Positions 16,682 through 25,555 of a stretch of 64,000 bases of DNA are shown one piece after another. The stretch comes from VAZQ01 sp035693615. Lineage in GTDB: Bacteria; Pseudomonadota; Alphaproteobacteria; Rhizobiales; Xanthobacteraceae. Location of the stretch: contig DASSGH010000114.1 of the NCBI GenBank assembly GCA_035693615.1, positions 39,122-103,121 on the forward strand, in the 5' to 3' direction. Both the position numbers and the translations under genes were made by a program. Below the pieces are notes generated by a model that saw nothing but the letters and a program-made list of their open reading frames with translations, had not been told where the DNA came from and did no database searches. Numbering within the stretch: the first letter of the stretch is position 1; each line of letters opens with the position of its first letter.

Positions 16682-17644
16682 TCACTTGCCGATGCGATCG
16701 GCGCCTTGTGCCAGCGTGTTCAGGCGATAAAGACCTTCGCGCGCCGTGATGTAGAGCACACGCTTGTCCGGTCCGGAAAAGGCCGCATTCGCCGGTTGCC
16801 GCGGAACTTTGATCGTACCGAGATATTTGCCCGCGGCGTCGAACACCTGAACGCCGGTGACGGTCGTAATGTAAACTCGATCCTCGCGATCAAGCGCCAT
16901 GCCGTCGGCGCCGCTCTCCTTGCCTTCCGGAATATCGCGCAGCTGCGCGAACACGCGCTTGTTCTTCACGCTGCCATCGGGCTGCACGTCATAGGCGTAA
17001 ACCGCGGGACCCAGCGTGTCGTCGACGATGAGGGTCCTGCCGTCGCGGGTCAACGTCAGTCCGTTGGGTCGTGCGATTTGGTCGTCGATGACGATGGGCT
17101 CTTTGGCGCCGGCCGGCAGGTAATAGACGTAGGCGATGCGGCCCGGCACCACCGGCCGCGGGCCGGGATCGGTGATGTACATGCCCCCCTTGGCATCGAG
17201 GATGAGATCGTTCGGCGCTAGGAACGGCTTGCCGGCGATGCCCTCGGTGACGGTCGCGAGCGTGCCGTCGCGGCTGCGCTTGCTGATTCGCTTGCCGTCG
17301 CCTTCCGCCGCCAGCAAATCCCCGTCACGCGTCAGCGCCAGGCCGTTGGCGCCATTGGTCTGCTCGCGAACAAGATCGATCTTTCCATTGGGCTCGAGGC
17401 GATAGATGCGATTGGGCCGGATATCCGAGAAATAGAGGCCGCCGTCCGGCGGGCCCACCGGCCCTTCCGTGAAAACGAATCCCTCTTGCACCAACTGCGG
17501 CTCTGCGCCCGCCGCTGTCACACCGGCGATGCCGCCCGGCGATTGCGCCATTGCCGGCAAGACGATGAACCCGACCGCCGCCGCTGCGCCCGCGGCCGCA
17601 CGCGTTCGCAGCGCGGCTATCGCAAATCGCCTTTGCGTCTGCAT
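16682..17644 (-). CDS. Exported SMP-30/gluconolactonase-like beta-propeller protein
   Basis: A 320-residue protein with a signal peptide (ending near VLPAMAQS) and a six-bladed propeller of the SMP-30 class. Metal-site motifs are 'VFTEGPVGPPDGGLYFSDI' (Glu), 'FLAPNDLILDAKGGMYITDP' (Asn) and 'GADGMALDREDRVYITT' (Asp), as in lactonases such as gluconolactonase. The ATG at 17644 is preferred because GGGAGGAAAAG precedes it. The periplasmic RidA-like gene follows, suggesting the two handle the same labile metabolite. The lactone substrate is unknown. Confidence 0.85.
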   Translation of the reverse strand: MQTQRRFAIAALRTRAAAGAAAAVGFIVLPAMAQSPGGIAGVTAAGAEPQLVQEGFVFTEGPVGPPDGGLYFSDIRPNRIYRLEPNGKIDLVREQTNGANGLALTRDGDLLAAEGDGKRISKRSRDGTLATVTEGIAGKPFLAPNDLILDAKGGMYITDPGPRPVVPGRIAYVYYLPAGAKEPIVIDDQIARPNGLTLTRDGRTLIVDDTLGPAVYAYDVQPDGSVKNKRVFAQLRDIPEGKESGADGMALDREDRVYITTVTGVQVFDAAGKYLGTIKVPRQPANAAFSGPDKRVLYITAREGLYRLNTLAQGADRIGK

Positions 17645-17735
17645 CTTTTCCTCCCGACTTGATGCCCAGCTCGTATTCATGCGACCGGACTCGATCAGAG
17701 TCGCGTTAGAAGATCCGAGCGCGCACCACGGTCGA

Positions 17736-18425
17736 CTATTGCCGCATCAGCACCAAAGGATCGGCGCTTGCGGGTATCCGCTCCCAGGTCGTGGCGTCGC
17801 TCTCGGAGAAGCGCCAGCTACCGCCGCGGCCCCTCAGCAGCAGACCCTCGCTGTCGAGCTGCCAAGTCGACAGCTCGACATCCGCCACGGAGGGATCACA
17901 GCCCGGCTTCACCGCGATCTTGTAACTCTCTCCGCCGGCCGAGGCATTCGACAGCGTGAGCCTGCAAAGCGGCTTCTCGAATTCCCTGAGCAGGATCCAT
18001 TCACCGAACACCTGCTCGGGCGTAACGGTCGCCGCCTTGATCGCAGCCTGGGTGCGCATGAAAAATAGCCCCTCCCCTTTGCGCTCGGCTTCGTACATGT
18101 GCGACTCGACTTCCATGAAATCGAGAATGACGGCGCCCTTGGAGTTCAAGAGCCGCACCTCGTCGTTTGGCCCCATGGTCCAGACCATGACGTCTTTCAG
18201 CGCCGGGAAGGCGGTGCCGCAGACGGCATCGAGGTCGAGCTTGAAGCCGCCGGCGGCAGGTTCGACGTTGAAGGTGACCGGACAGGTCTTGTCGCGCGCG
18301 GCGTTGGAGATTTCCCAGGCGCCGACCATGTCCCTGGCGGCATCGCTCGGCGTCGGCGCCTGCGCAGCGGCGTCCGCGGCCGATAGCGCAACCGCGATCA
18401 CGGCGAGGCAAATGCGAGCCGGCAT
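17736..18425 (-). CDS. Periplasmic protein with two tandem Inh (AprI-like protease-inhibitor) domains
   Basis: A 229-residue exported protein (signal MPARICLAVIAVALSAADAAA). Two similar barrels are visible: residues ~35-130 ('MVGAWEISNAARDKTCPVTF' ... 'DAVCG') and ~135-225 ('VFGEWILLREFEKPLCRLTL' ... 'PGCD' ... 'WRFSESDATTWERI'). Each keeps the Cys pair that forms the disulfide in AprI/Inh inhibitors of serralysin metalloproteases. A classical inhibitor has one domain of about 105 residues, so this is a duplicated version. No serralysin gene is nearby. An upstream in-frame ATG at 18452 is possible. Confidence 0.7.
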   Translation of the reverse strand: MPARICLAVIAVALSAADAAAQAPTPSDAARDMVGAWEISNAARDKTCPVTFNVEPAAGGFKLDLDAVCGTAFPALKDVMVWTMGPNDEVRLLNSKGAVILDFMEVESHMYEAERKGEGLFFMRTQAAIKAATVTPEQVFGEWILLREFEKPLCRLTLSNASAGGESYKIAVKPGCDPSVADVELSTWQLDSEGLLLRGRGGSWRFSESDATTWERIPASADPLVLMRQ

Positions 18426-18552
18426 GAAAAACTCGACTGGGCTGGCGCTCATGTTGACGCTAGCACGCTGCGCCCAGCGCGTCATGCGTCGCCGGCGCGC
18501 CGGCGAACAGCCTTGCGCGCAGCGCATACGCCGAGTTCGTGCACATTCCTGA

Positions 18553-19536
18553 CTATGTGCGTTGCCTGGGCGGCCAAGGCGTTTCCAACACCGGAGTCGG
18601 CGGCGGCTTGCCCGCCGCCCAGGCCAAGAGGTTGTCGACCACCAGCTGATCCATCTTCTCGCGGGTCGCAACCGAGGCGGAGCCGAGATGAGGAAACAGC
18701 ACGACGTGATCCATCGCGATCAGCTCCGCTGGCACTTCAGGCTCGCGCGCGAAGACATCGAGGCCGGCCGAGAGGATGGTTTTGTCCTGCAGCGCCTTGA
18801 TCAGCGCCGGCTCGTCGACCACCGAGCCGCGCGCCATGTTGATGAGGATGCCGTCGGGACCGAGCGCGCGCAGCACCTCGGCGTTGATCAGGTTCTTGGT
18901 CTCCGCGCCGCCCGGCGTGATGACCATGAGCACGTCGACGTCCCGCGCCATGTCGATGAGGTTCGGATAATGCCGGTAGGAAACGCCCGCCGCCGGCCGC
19001 CGCGAATGGTAGACCACCGGGACCTGCATGGCGGCGAGCCGCCGCGCGATCGCCTGCCCGATGCGGCCCATGCCGACCATGCCGACGGTACGGTCGCGCA
19101 GGGTGGCCTTGCTCAGCGGATAATTCTTCTGCGGCCATTTGCCGGCGCGCAAGTAGCGGTCCGCCTGGACGAATTCGCGCACGGTGCACAGCAGCAGCCC
19201 GAGTGCGGTGTCGGCCACCTCTTCCGTGAGCACATCCGGCGTGTTGGTGACGGTGATGCCGTGCGCGCCGGCCCAGGCCGCGTCGACATGGTCGTAGCCG
19301 ACGCCGAAGGAGGAGACGATCTCGAGCCGAGGAAACCGAGTCATGAACGGACCATCGACCCGCTCCTCGGTCGCCGCCACCGCCATGGCGCGCACGCCCG
19401 GCGCGCTCTCGGCAAAGAATTTGTCCCGATGCTGGGCATCGGGAAACCTGACGAGGTTGAAGGTGCCGGAGAGCCCGTTCACGATCACCGGCTTGGGAGG
19501 ACCGATCAACAGAACATCGGCTTTTTCGGCAGCCAT
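18553..19536 (-). CDS. D-2-hydroxyacid dehydrogenase (glyoxylate/hydroxypyruvate reductase-like)
   Basis: A 327-residue NAD(P)-dependent enzyme with the Rossmann motif GMGRIG, followed by 'HSRRPAAG' (basic residues favouring NADPH). The catalytic Arg lies in 'INMARGSVVDEPAL', Glu in 'FAREPEVP' and His in 'LFPHLGSASV'. 'SSFGVGYDHVD' in the substrate domain is typical of glyoxylate/hydroxypyruvate reductases. AGGAGTGAATC precedes the ATG. It lies 52 bp downstream of the E2 gene of the 2-oxoacid dehydrogenase operon and may recycle its 2-oxoacid or 2-hydroxyacid. The substrate is inferred. Confidence 0.87.
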   Translation of the reverse strand: MAAEKADVLLIGPPKPVIVNGLSGTFNLVRFPDAQHRDKFFAESAPGVRAMAVAATEERVDGPFMTRFPRLEIVSSFGVGYDHVDAAWAGAHGITVTNTPDVLTEEVADTALGLLLCTVREFVQADRYLRAGKWPQKNYPLSKATLRDRTVGMVGMGRIGQAIARRLAAMQVPVVYHSRRPAAGVSYRHYPNLIDMARDVDVLMVITPGGAETKNLINAEVLRALGPDGILINMARGSVVDEPALIKALQDKTILSAGLDVFAREPEVPAELIAMDHVVLFPHLGSASVATREKMDQLVVDNLLAWAAGKPPPTPVLETPWPPRQRT

Positions 19537-19588
19537 GATTCACTCCTGATTACGTCTCGGATGCGACGCTGTGCCCGGGACAACCGGC

Positions 19589-20929
19589 TCACACCAACAT
19601 GGTGACGGGTTGGGCGACAAGTTCTCGGAACGCGGCGATGAGCTCGGCGCCGAGCGCACCATCGACTACGCGGTGATCGCAGGAGAGCGTCACCGAGAGC
19701 ACGCTGGTAAACGCGACGCCGCCGTCCTCGCTCTCGACCGCCTGCCGACGCGCCGCGCCGACCGCGAGAATTGTCGCCTGCGGCGGATTGATGATGGCGG
19801 CAAACTCGCGCACGCCATACATGCCGAGGTTGGAAATGGTGGATGAGCCGCCCTCGTATTCGCTCGGATTGAGCTTCTTCGCCCGCGCCCGCGCCACCAG
19901 CTCCTTCATCTCGTTCGAGACCGCGGAGAGGGTTTTCAGCTCCGCCTGCCGGATCACCGGCGCGATCAAGCCGGCCTCCAGCGCGACCGCAACGGCGACG
20001 TCGGAGTGCTGCAAGCGCAGGATCCGGTCCTGCGCCCAGACCGCATTCGCCGCCGGGACGCGCTCCAGCGCCTTCGCCCAAGCCTTGATGAGAAGATCAT
20101 TGACCGAGAGCTTGAAGGCGGGATTGCCGTCCTTGTCCTTGGGCGCGGCTGCGTTCGCCTCTTCGCGCAGCGCGATCAGGCGCGCGATCTCGACGTCCGC
20201 CGTCAGGTAGAAATGGGGAATGGCCTGCTTGGCCTGCGTCAGGCGGTTGGCGATGGCTCTGCGCATCGCGTCGACCGGCACCTCGAGCAACGGCACGTCG
20301 CGATAGATCGCCTTGATCGCATCGGCGCTTAAGCCCTCGGCCGGCGCGGCGGCAATGGTCGAACGCGGCTGCGCCGTCGCCGTGGCGCGCGCGGCGGCCT
20401 CGACATCGCGCGCGACGATGCGGCCGTGCGGACCGGACGGCGAAATTCTGGCGAGATCGGTGCCCCCTTCCGCCGCCAGCCGCCGCGCCAGCGGCGTGAC
20501 GCTCCTGCCGCCAGCCAATCGCGCCGGGCCGTAATTGCGCGCGGGGGTGCGCACCTCGAAGAACGGATCGAGCTCGATCGGTCGTGCTGTCGGCGTCGCG
20601 AGGTTTCCCGCTGCGGCAGCCGAGGCCACGAACGGGGGCCGCGAAGCGGAAGGCGCAGGGGCGCTTGCCGAAGTCGACTTCGGCGCGGCCGCACCGGCGC
20701 CGTCGGCGATCACAGCGACGACGGCACCGACCGGCGCCACCTCGCCCGCCGGCACGCGGATCTCCGCTAGCACGCCAGCCGCGGTCGCCGGCACCTCCAT
20801 CGAAACCTTGTCGGTCTCGATCTCGAACAGGTTGTCACCCGGCTTGATCGCGTCGCCGGCCGACTTGAACCATTGCGTGATCTTGCCTTCCGCCACGGTC
20901 TCGCCGAGCTGCGGCATCAGCACGTCCAT
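19589..20929 (-). CDS. Dihydrolipoamide acyltransferase (E2) of a 2-oxoacid/acetoin dehydrogenase complex
   Basis: A 446-residue E2 with one N-terminal lipoyl domain (lipoyl-Lys in 'EIETDKVSMEV', about residue 43), an Ala/Pro/Ser-rich linker, a peripheral subunit-binding domain ('VTPLARRLAAEGG' ... 'GPHGRIVARDVEAA', about 155-192) and a catalytic domain ending with the active-site 'SCDHRVVDGALGAEL'. It transfers the acyl group to CoA. The operon is E1alpha-E1beta-aldehyde dehydrogenase-E2; no E3 gene follows. The acyl group handled (acetyl, succinyl or branched) cannot be read from motifs. The single lipoyl domain is as in acetoin dehydrogenase and OGDH E2 proteins. Confidence 0.88.
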   Translation of the reverse strand: MDVLMPQLGETVAEGKITQWFKSAGDAIKPGDNLFEIETDKVSMEVPATAAGVLAEIRVPAGEVAPVGAVVAVIADGAGAAAPKSTSASAPAPSASRPPFVASAAAAGNLATPTARPIELDPFFEVRTPARNYGPARLAGGRSVTPLARRLAAEGGTDLARISPSGPHGRIVARDVEAAARATATAQPRSTIAAAPAEGLSADAIKAIYRDVPLLEVPVDAMRRAIANRLTQAKQAIPHFYLTADVEIARLIALREEANAAAPKDKDGNPAFKLSVNDLLIKAWAKALERVPAANAVWAQDRILRLQHSDVAVAVALEAGLIAPVIRQAELKTLSAVSNEMKELVARARAKKLNPSEYEGGSSTISNLGMYGVREFAAIINPPQATILAVGAARRQAVESEDGGVAFTSVLSVTLSCDHRVVDGALGAELIAAFRELVAQPVTMLV

Positions 20930-20969
20930 TGACGCCGTCCCCGCCCGCGCGCGTCACCGCTTGCCGCGG

Positions 20970-22430
20970 TCACCACGTCACCGAAATGTACTGCGTCTCC
21001 AAGAACTCCATCAGCCCTTCGTGCGCCCCTTCGCGGCCGATGCCCGACTGCTTCATGCCGCCGAATGGGGCGGCCGGGTCGGAGACCAGCCCGCGGTTGA
21101 GGCCGATCATGCCGAAGTCGAGCTGCTCGGAGACGCGCATGCCGCGATTCATGTCCTTGGTGTAGAGATAGGCAACGAGACCGTATTCGGTGTCGTTTGC
21201 GCGCTTGATGACTTCGCCCTCGGATTTAAAGCTCTGTATTGCTGCCACCGGACCGAAGATCTCCTCGCGCAGCATCGCGGCCCCCTCGGGCACGGCATCG
21301 AGCACAGTCGGCGGATAGAAGTGCCCGGGCCCGGTCGGCGACTTGCCGCCGGTCAGGATTTTCGCGCCCTTGTCGACCGCGTCATCGACCAGCTCGATCA
21401 CCTTTTTCTTGGCATCCGCGTTGACCAGTGGGCCCACTACCACGCCGTCGTCGAGTCCGTTACCTACCTTCAGCGCCGCCATCTTGGCGGTGAGCTTCTT
21501 GGCGAACTCATCGTGCACCCGCTCGTGCACGTAGAAGCGGTTGGCCGAGGTACAAGCCTCGCCCATGTTGCGCATCTTGGCGATCATGGCGCCGTCGATC
21601 GCCGCGTCGATGTCTGCGTCCTCGAACACGATGAACGGCGCATTGCCGCCGAGTTCCATCGCCGGCTTGACCACTGTGTCGGCCGCCTCGTGCAGGAGCT
21701 TGCGGCCGACCTCGGTCGAGCCGGTGAAGGAAACGACGCGCACGCGCGGATCGTGCAGCATCGTACTCACCACCTTTCCCGACGAGCGCGACGGAATGAC
21801 GTTGACCACGCCCGCCGGCACGCCGGCCTCCTCCAGGATCGGCATGAGCGCCAGCATCGTGAGCGGCGTGTCGGAGGCGGGCTTGAGCACGACCGGGCAG
21901 CCAGCGGCGAGCGCCGGCCCGATCTTGCGGGTCGCCATGGCGGCGGGGAAATTCCACGGCGTTACCAGCACCGCGACGCCCGCGGGCTTGTGCTGGACGA
22001 CGATGCGGGCACCAGAGGCAGGCGCGCGCGACACCGCGCCGATCGCCCGCACCGCTTCCTCCGCGTACCAGCGGAAGAACTCGGCGGCGTAGGCGACCTC
22101 ACCGCGCGAATCGGACAGCGCCTTGCCGTTCTCGATGGTGATCAGCTTGGCGAGCCGCTCGGCGTCGCGCATGATCAGATCGAAGGACTTGCGCAATACC
22201 TCGGCGCGCTCGCGCGGCTTTCTGTTGGCCCAACCCTCGAAAGCGTCGCTCGCCGCATCGACCGCGGCCTTGGCATCCTCCACCGTGGCGCTCGCCACCG
22301 AGGCAATCTTGGTCTCGGTCGCGGGATCGAGCACGTCGAAGCGGCCGCCGTCCGAAGATTTGCGCCATTTGCCGCCGATCCACAGATCGGTCGGAACATT
22401 GGCGAGAAGGTTGTCGTATCTTGAACTCAT
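20970..22430 (-). CDS. gabD: NAD(P)-dependent succinate-semialdehyde dehydrogenase-like aldehyde dehydrogenase
   Basis: A 486-residue aldehyde dehydrogenase of the SSADH/GabD group. Seen motifs are 'TPWNFPAAMATRKIGPALAAG', divided at the fold, 'FTGSTEVGRKLL', the catalytic Glu in 'MELGGNAPFIV' and the catalytic Cys in 'NMGEACTSANRF'. The C-terminal 'PFGGMKQSGIGREGAHEG' is also typical. GAGGCTGCACCC precedes the ATG. It lies between E1beta (60 bp) and E2 (40 bp) of a 2-oxoacid dehydrogenase operon, an unusual insertion suggesting the pathway delivers a semialdehyde and a 2-oxoacid together. Exact substrate uncertain. Confidence 0.85.
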   Translation of the reverse strand: MSSRYDNLLANVPTDLWIGGKWRKSSDGGRFDVLDPATETKIASVASATVEDAKAAVDAASDAFEGWANRKPRERAEVLRKSFDLIMRDAERLAKLITIENGKALSDSRGEVAYAAEFFRWYAEEAVRAIGAVSRAPASGARIVVQHKPAGVAVLVTPWNFPAAMATRKIGPALAAGCPVVLKPASDTPLTMLALMPILEEAGVPAGVVNVIPSRSSGKVVSTMLHDPRVRVVSFTGSTEVGRKLLHEAADTVVKPAMELGGNAPFIVFEDADIDAAIDGAMIAKMRNMGEACTSANRFYVHERVHDEFAKKLTAKMAALKVGNGLDDGVVVGPLVNADAKKKVIELVDDAVDKGAKILTGGKSPTGPGHFYPPTVLDAVPEGAAMLREEIFGPVAAIQSFKSEGEVIKRANDTEYGLVAYLYTKDMNRGMRVSEQLDFGMIGLNRGLVSDPAAPFGGMKQSGIGREGAHEGLMEFLETQYISVTW

Positions 22431-22490
22431 GGGTGCAGCCTCATGACTCGTAAGTCCTGATGCGATGGGCGCCTGTGCCCAATGCCAAGC

Positions 22491-23471
22491 TCACGCTTGC
22501 ATCGAGCGGCGGACGCGGTCGACGATGCGATCGACCGTGGGCAGCGCGATATCTTCCAAGATGTCGGCCGCCGGAAGCGGGATGTGCGGAGTCGTGATCC
22601 GAACCGGCGGCCCGTCGAGATCGTAGAACGCCTCATCGGCCACGATCGAGACGATCTCGGCGCCCCACCCGCACAGGCGCGGATTCTCCTCCACCGTAAA
22701 CAGACGGTGCGTGCGGCCGACCGAGCCGAGGATGGCCTGCGTATCGAGCGGCACCAGCGATCTCACGTCCACAACTTCGCAGTCGATCCCGTGTTCCGAC
22801 TTGAGCTTCTCGGCGGCGTCGAGCGCCCGCGGCACCATCAGCGCCAGGGCCAGGATGGTAGCGTCCTTGCCGGCGCGCACCACGCTGGCGCTGCCCAACC
22901 GATCGACGATCTCACCCTCGGGAACGTCGCCCTTCGTTGGATAGAGCGATTTGTGCTCGAAGAAGATGACGGGATCGGGATCGCGGACCGCAGCGGCGAG
23001 CAGTCCGATGACGTCGCGCGGGCTCGAGGGCGCCACCACTTTGAGCCCGGGAATCATCATCGCCCAGTTCTCGACGCTTTGGCTGTGCTGGGCGCCGAAA
23101 CGGGAGCCGGCGCCGTTGGCGGTGCGCACCACGAGCGGGCATTTGAGCTGGCCGTTGGACATGTAGCGGCTCTTGGAGAACTCGTTGGCGATGTAATCGA
23201 AGCACACCGCGAAGAAATCCGAGAACATGATCTCGGCGATCGGTTTCAAGCCGGTCATCGCCGCGCCCATCGCGGCGCCCAAGATCGCCTGCTCGGAGAT
23301 CGGACAGTCGCGCACGCGCTTGGGGCCGAATTGCTCGTAGAGTCCGACCGTGGTCTTGAACACGCCGCCGGCCTTGGCCACGTCCTCGCCGAAGAAGATG
23401 ACATCCGGATCGCGCGTCATCTCCTGGGCGATGCCGCGGGCAACCGCGTCGCGATAGGTCAGTTCCGCCAT
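22491..23471 (-). CDS. 2-oxoacid dehydrogenase E1 component, beta subunit
   Basis: A 326-residue E1beta of the pyruvate/acetoin/branched-chain class: 'GEDVAKAGGVFKTTVGLYEQFG', split at the loop, 'RDCPISEQAILGAAMGAAMTG', 'PVIFFEHKSLY' and 'LEDIALPTVDRIVDRVR'. With E1alpha it forms the TPP-dependent alpha2beta2 decarboxylase. The ATG at 23471 overlaps the end of the E1alpha gene by 13 bp, indicating translational coupling. The longer frame upstream only shadows E1alpha. Confidence 0.9.
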   Translation of the reverse strand: MAELTYRDAVARGIAQEMTRDPDVIFFGEDVAKAGGVFKTTVGLYEQFGPKRVRDCPISEQAILGAAMGAAMTGLKPIAEIMFSDFFAVCFDYIANEFSKSRYMSNGQLKCPLVVRTANGAGSRFGAQHSQSVENWAMMIPGLKVVAPSSPRDVIGLLAAAVRDPDPVIFFEHKSLYPTKGDVPEGEIVDRLGSASVVRAGKDATILALALMVPRALDAAEKLKSEHGIDCEVVDVRSLVPLDTQAILGSVGRTHRLFTVEENPRLCGWGAEIVSIVADEAFYDLDGPPVRITTPHIPLPAADILEDIALPTVDRIVDRVRRSMQA

Positions 23472-24493
23472 GCGAAGCCTCCGTCGGCATAGACGTCGGC
23501 GGTGAGGAGATCGAGCGACGGCGGCGGCGCGGCCTTGCACTTCTCGGTCGCCTCATCAACGCGTCGCCGCACGTCGGCCTCGATCGCCACGATCGCCTCC
23601 TCGCCGATGCCGAACTGTTTCAGCCGTTCGCGATAGATCTTGATCGGATCGCGCTGTTTCCATTTTTCAAGCTCGCCCTCGGGGCGGTATTTCGCCGGAT
23701 CGGCGCGGGAATGGCCGCTGTGCCGGTAGGTGATGCACTCGATCAGGGAGGGGCCGTCCCCCGCGCGCGCTTTGGCATAGGCCGTGGCGGCGGCACGGTA
23801 GACGAGGTCGGCGTCGTTGCCATCGATGACGATGCGCTCGAGTCCGTAAGCCCCGGCGCGATCGGCGGCGGGATGCTCGACCGCCGTCACCTCGCCGATC
23901 GGCGTATATTCCATATAGAGATTGTTCTCGCAGACGAAGATCACAGGCAGCTTCCATACCGCAGCGAAATTCAGCGCCTCATGGAAGGCGCCGATATTGG
24001 TCGTGCCGTCGCCGAAGAAGCACACCGTCACGTCGCCGTCGCCTTTGTACTGCGCGCGCAAAGCCGCCCCGCAGGCAATCGGCAGATGTGCGCCGATGAT
24101 GGCGTAGGAGCCGAGCACGCCATGCTCGGCGGAGGTGAGATGCATGGAGCCGCCCTTGCCGCGCATGAGGCCGTTGTCGCGCTGCATCAGCTCGCCCAGA
24201 ACCTTCTCGATCGGCACCCCGCGCGCGAGTGTATGCGCGTGCCCGCGATAGGTGCAGAACGAAAGGTCCCCCGACTTCATCGCAGCGGCAAAGCCCGCGG
24301 CGACTGCCTCCTGGCCGAGCGAGAGATGGCTCGTGCCCTTGACCAGGTTCTGCAGGAAAAGATCGAACGCACGCTGCTCGCTTTCGCGAATCTCGACCTG
24401 CATGCGGTAAAGCGTAAGCCGCGTCTCCTCGCCGATATCGTCGTTGATTCCGGCGCGAGAGGAGTCGGACGCATCGGCCGGGTTTTTCAGCAT
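23459..24493 (-). CDS. 2-oxoacid dehydrogenase E1 component, alpha subunit
   Basis: A 344-residue E1alpha with the TPP motif running from 'CFFGDGTTNIGAFHEALNF' to 'VFVCENN' (GDG to NN about 28 residues apart), 'TYRGHAHTLARG' and 'RGKGGSMHL', and the phospho-loop-like 'TYRHSGHSRADPAKYR'. The features match the acetoin/pyruvate dehydrogenase group. The ATG at 24493 with GAGGTGG seven bases ahead is preferred over the in-frame start at 24535. It is the first gene of the minus-strand operon E1alpha-E1beta-SSADH-E2-hydroxyacid dehydrogenase. Confidence 0.9.
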   Translation of the reverse strand: MLKNPADASDSSRAGINDDIGEETRLTLYRMQVEIRESEQRAFDLFLQNLVKGTSHLSLGQEAVAAGFAAAMKSGDLSFCTYRGHAHTLARGVPIEKVLGELMQRDNGLMRGKGGSMHLTSAEHGVLGSYAIIGAHLPIACGAALRAQYKGDGDVTVCFFGDGTTNIGAFHEALNFAAVWKLPVIFVCENNLYMEYTPIGEVTAVEHPAADRAGAYGLERIVIDGNDADLVYRAAATAYAKARAGDGPSLIECITYRHSGHSRADPAKYRPEGELEKWKQRDPIKIYRERLKQFGIGEEAIVAIEADVRRRVDEATEKCKAAPPPSLDLLTADVYADGGFAWRN

Positions 24494-24606
24494 GAACGCC
24501 ACCTCGACAACAGCCGGCGAATGGGCAACCGGCAAGGCAAATTACCCTTAGTCCTTAAGGCGAAGCAACGCCGCCGACGCGAAGCTGTCGTCGAGAACCA
24601 TACCCC

Positions 24607-24636
24607 GGTCATGCCCGGCCTTGCACCGGCATGACC
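24607..24636. repeat. REP-like palindrome
   Basis: GGTCATGCC(C)GG pairs with CCGGCATGACC across a short loop, one base bulged. It sits directly after the DMT transporter stop and ahead of the E1alpha gene on the same strand, so it may end or stabilise the DMT message. A related GTCATGnCCGG palindrome lies at 56361-56437. Confidence 0.55.
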
Positions 24637-24637
24637 C

Positions 24638-25528
24638 TCATCCCTTCGACCTTACTTTCCGCTCCCGATGCAGGAGATAAAGGCCGGAGGCGACCACGAT
24701 CCCCGCCCCGGTGAGCGTAAAGCGGTTCGGCACGTCGCCGAACACGAGAAAGCCCAACGCAGTCACCAGCACGATTTCGCTATAGATGAACGGCGCCAGC
24801 ACGGCGGCCGGCGCCAGGCGGTGGGCCGCGATCAGGAGATAATGTCCGAAGCTGCCAATCGCACCGGTGGCGGCCATGAGGGCGATGACGAGAGGATCGC
24901 TCGGCGTGGTCCAGACCAGCGGGATGACCGGCAGCAGGGCGAGCGCACCCACGAGGTTGGAGTAGAACAACGTGGTCTCGTTGGAATCGGTTCGCGCCAG
25001 GATGCGGGTGCTGATGGAATAGAGCGCATAGCACAGCGCGGCGAAGAGCGAGAGCAGCGCCGCCGGGTGAAAGCTCGCCGCGCCCGGGCGCGCCACCACA
25101 ACGACGCCGAGAAAGCCGACCGCGATCGCGCTCCAGCGCCGCCAGCGCACCCACTCGCCCAGCATCGGTCCGGACAGTGCCGCAATGAAGAACGGTGTGG
25201 AGAAGATGAGCGCGATGGCCTCGTCGAGCTGAAGGTATCGTAAAGCGGCAAAGTTGCAGAGCGTGGACGCCAGCAGCAGCACCGAGCGCGCGAGCTGCAG
25301 CACGGGGCGGTTGGTGCGGGTCAACCCGGGGCGCGTCCACGGATTGGACACGATGAACGGGTAAAGGAATGCGCCGGTATAGCGCGCCCAGACCACTTGC
25401 AACGTGCTCATGTAGAGGTTGAGATATTTCGCCGTGGTATCAAGGAGCGCAAAGCACGCCACCGCCCCGCACATCAGCGCGATGCCGGTGAGGCGCGAAA
25501 CGCCTTCGTGCGATGGGTCGTACGACAT
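24638..25528 (-). CDS. DMT superfamily (EamA) transporter
   Basis: A 296-residue polytopic protein with ten hydrophobic segments in two EamA repeats ('GIALMCGAVACFALLDTTAKYL' region and 'ALLSLFAALCYALYSISTRIL' region). 'WARYTGAFLYPFIV' and 'IYSEIVLVTALGFLVFGDVPN' are typical drug/metabolite transporter elements. It probably exports a metabolite; the substrate is not predictable. The short C-terminal tail 'HRERKVRSKG' is positively charged. The ATG is weakly supported. Its promoter region carries one copy of the structured repeat shared with 39202-39353 and is divergent from a ModA-like receptor. Confidence 0.85.
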   Translation of the reverse strand: MSYDPSHEGVSRLTGIALMCGAVACFALLDTTAKYLNLYMSTLQVVWARYTGAFLYPFIVSNPWTRPGLTRTNRPVLQLARSVLLLASTLCNFAALRYLQLDEAIALIFSTPFFIAALSGPMLGEWVRWRRWSAIAVGFLGVVVVARPGAASFHPAALLSLFAALCYALYSISTRILARTDSNETTLFYSNLVGALALLPVIPLVWTTPSDPLVIALMAATGAIGSFGHYLLIAAHRLAPAAVLAPFIYSEIVLVTALGFLVFGDVPNRFTLTGAGIVVASGLYLLHRERKVRSKG

Positions 25529-25555
25529 GATGCAGGATCGAGGCGAACGGCTAAT

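Noticed and set aside
20535..22424. 629-codon open frame on the plus strand over the E2 and SSADH genes
   Set aside because: It is the antisense shadow of two clearly real genes and has no family features.
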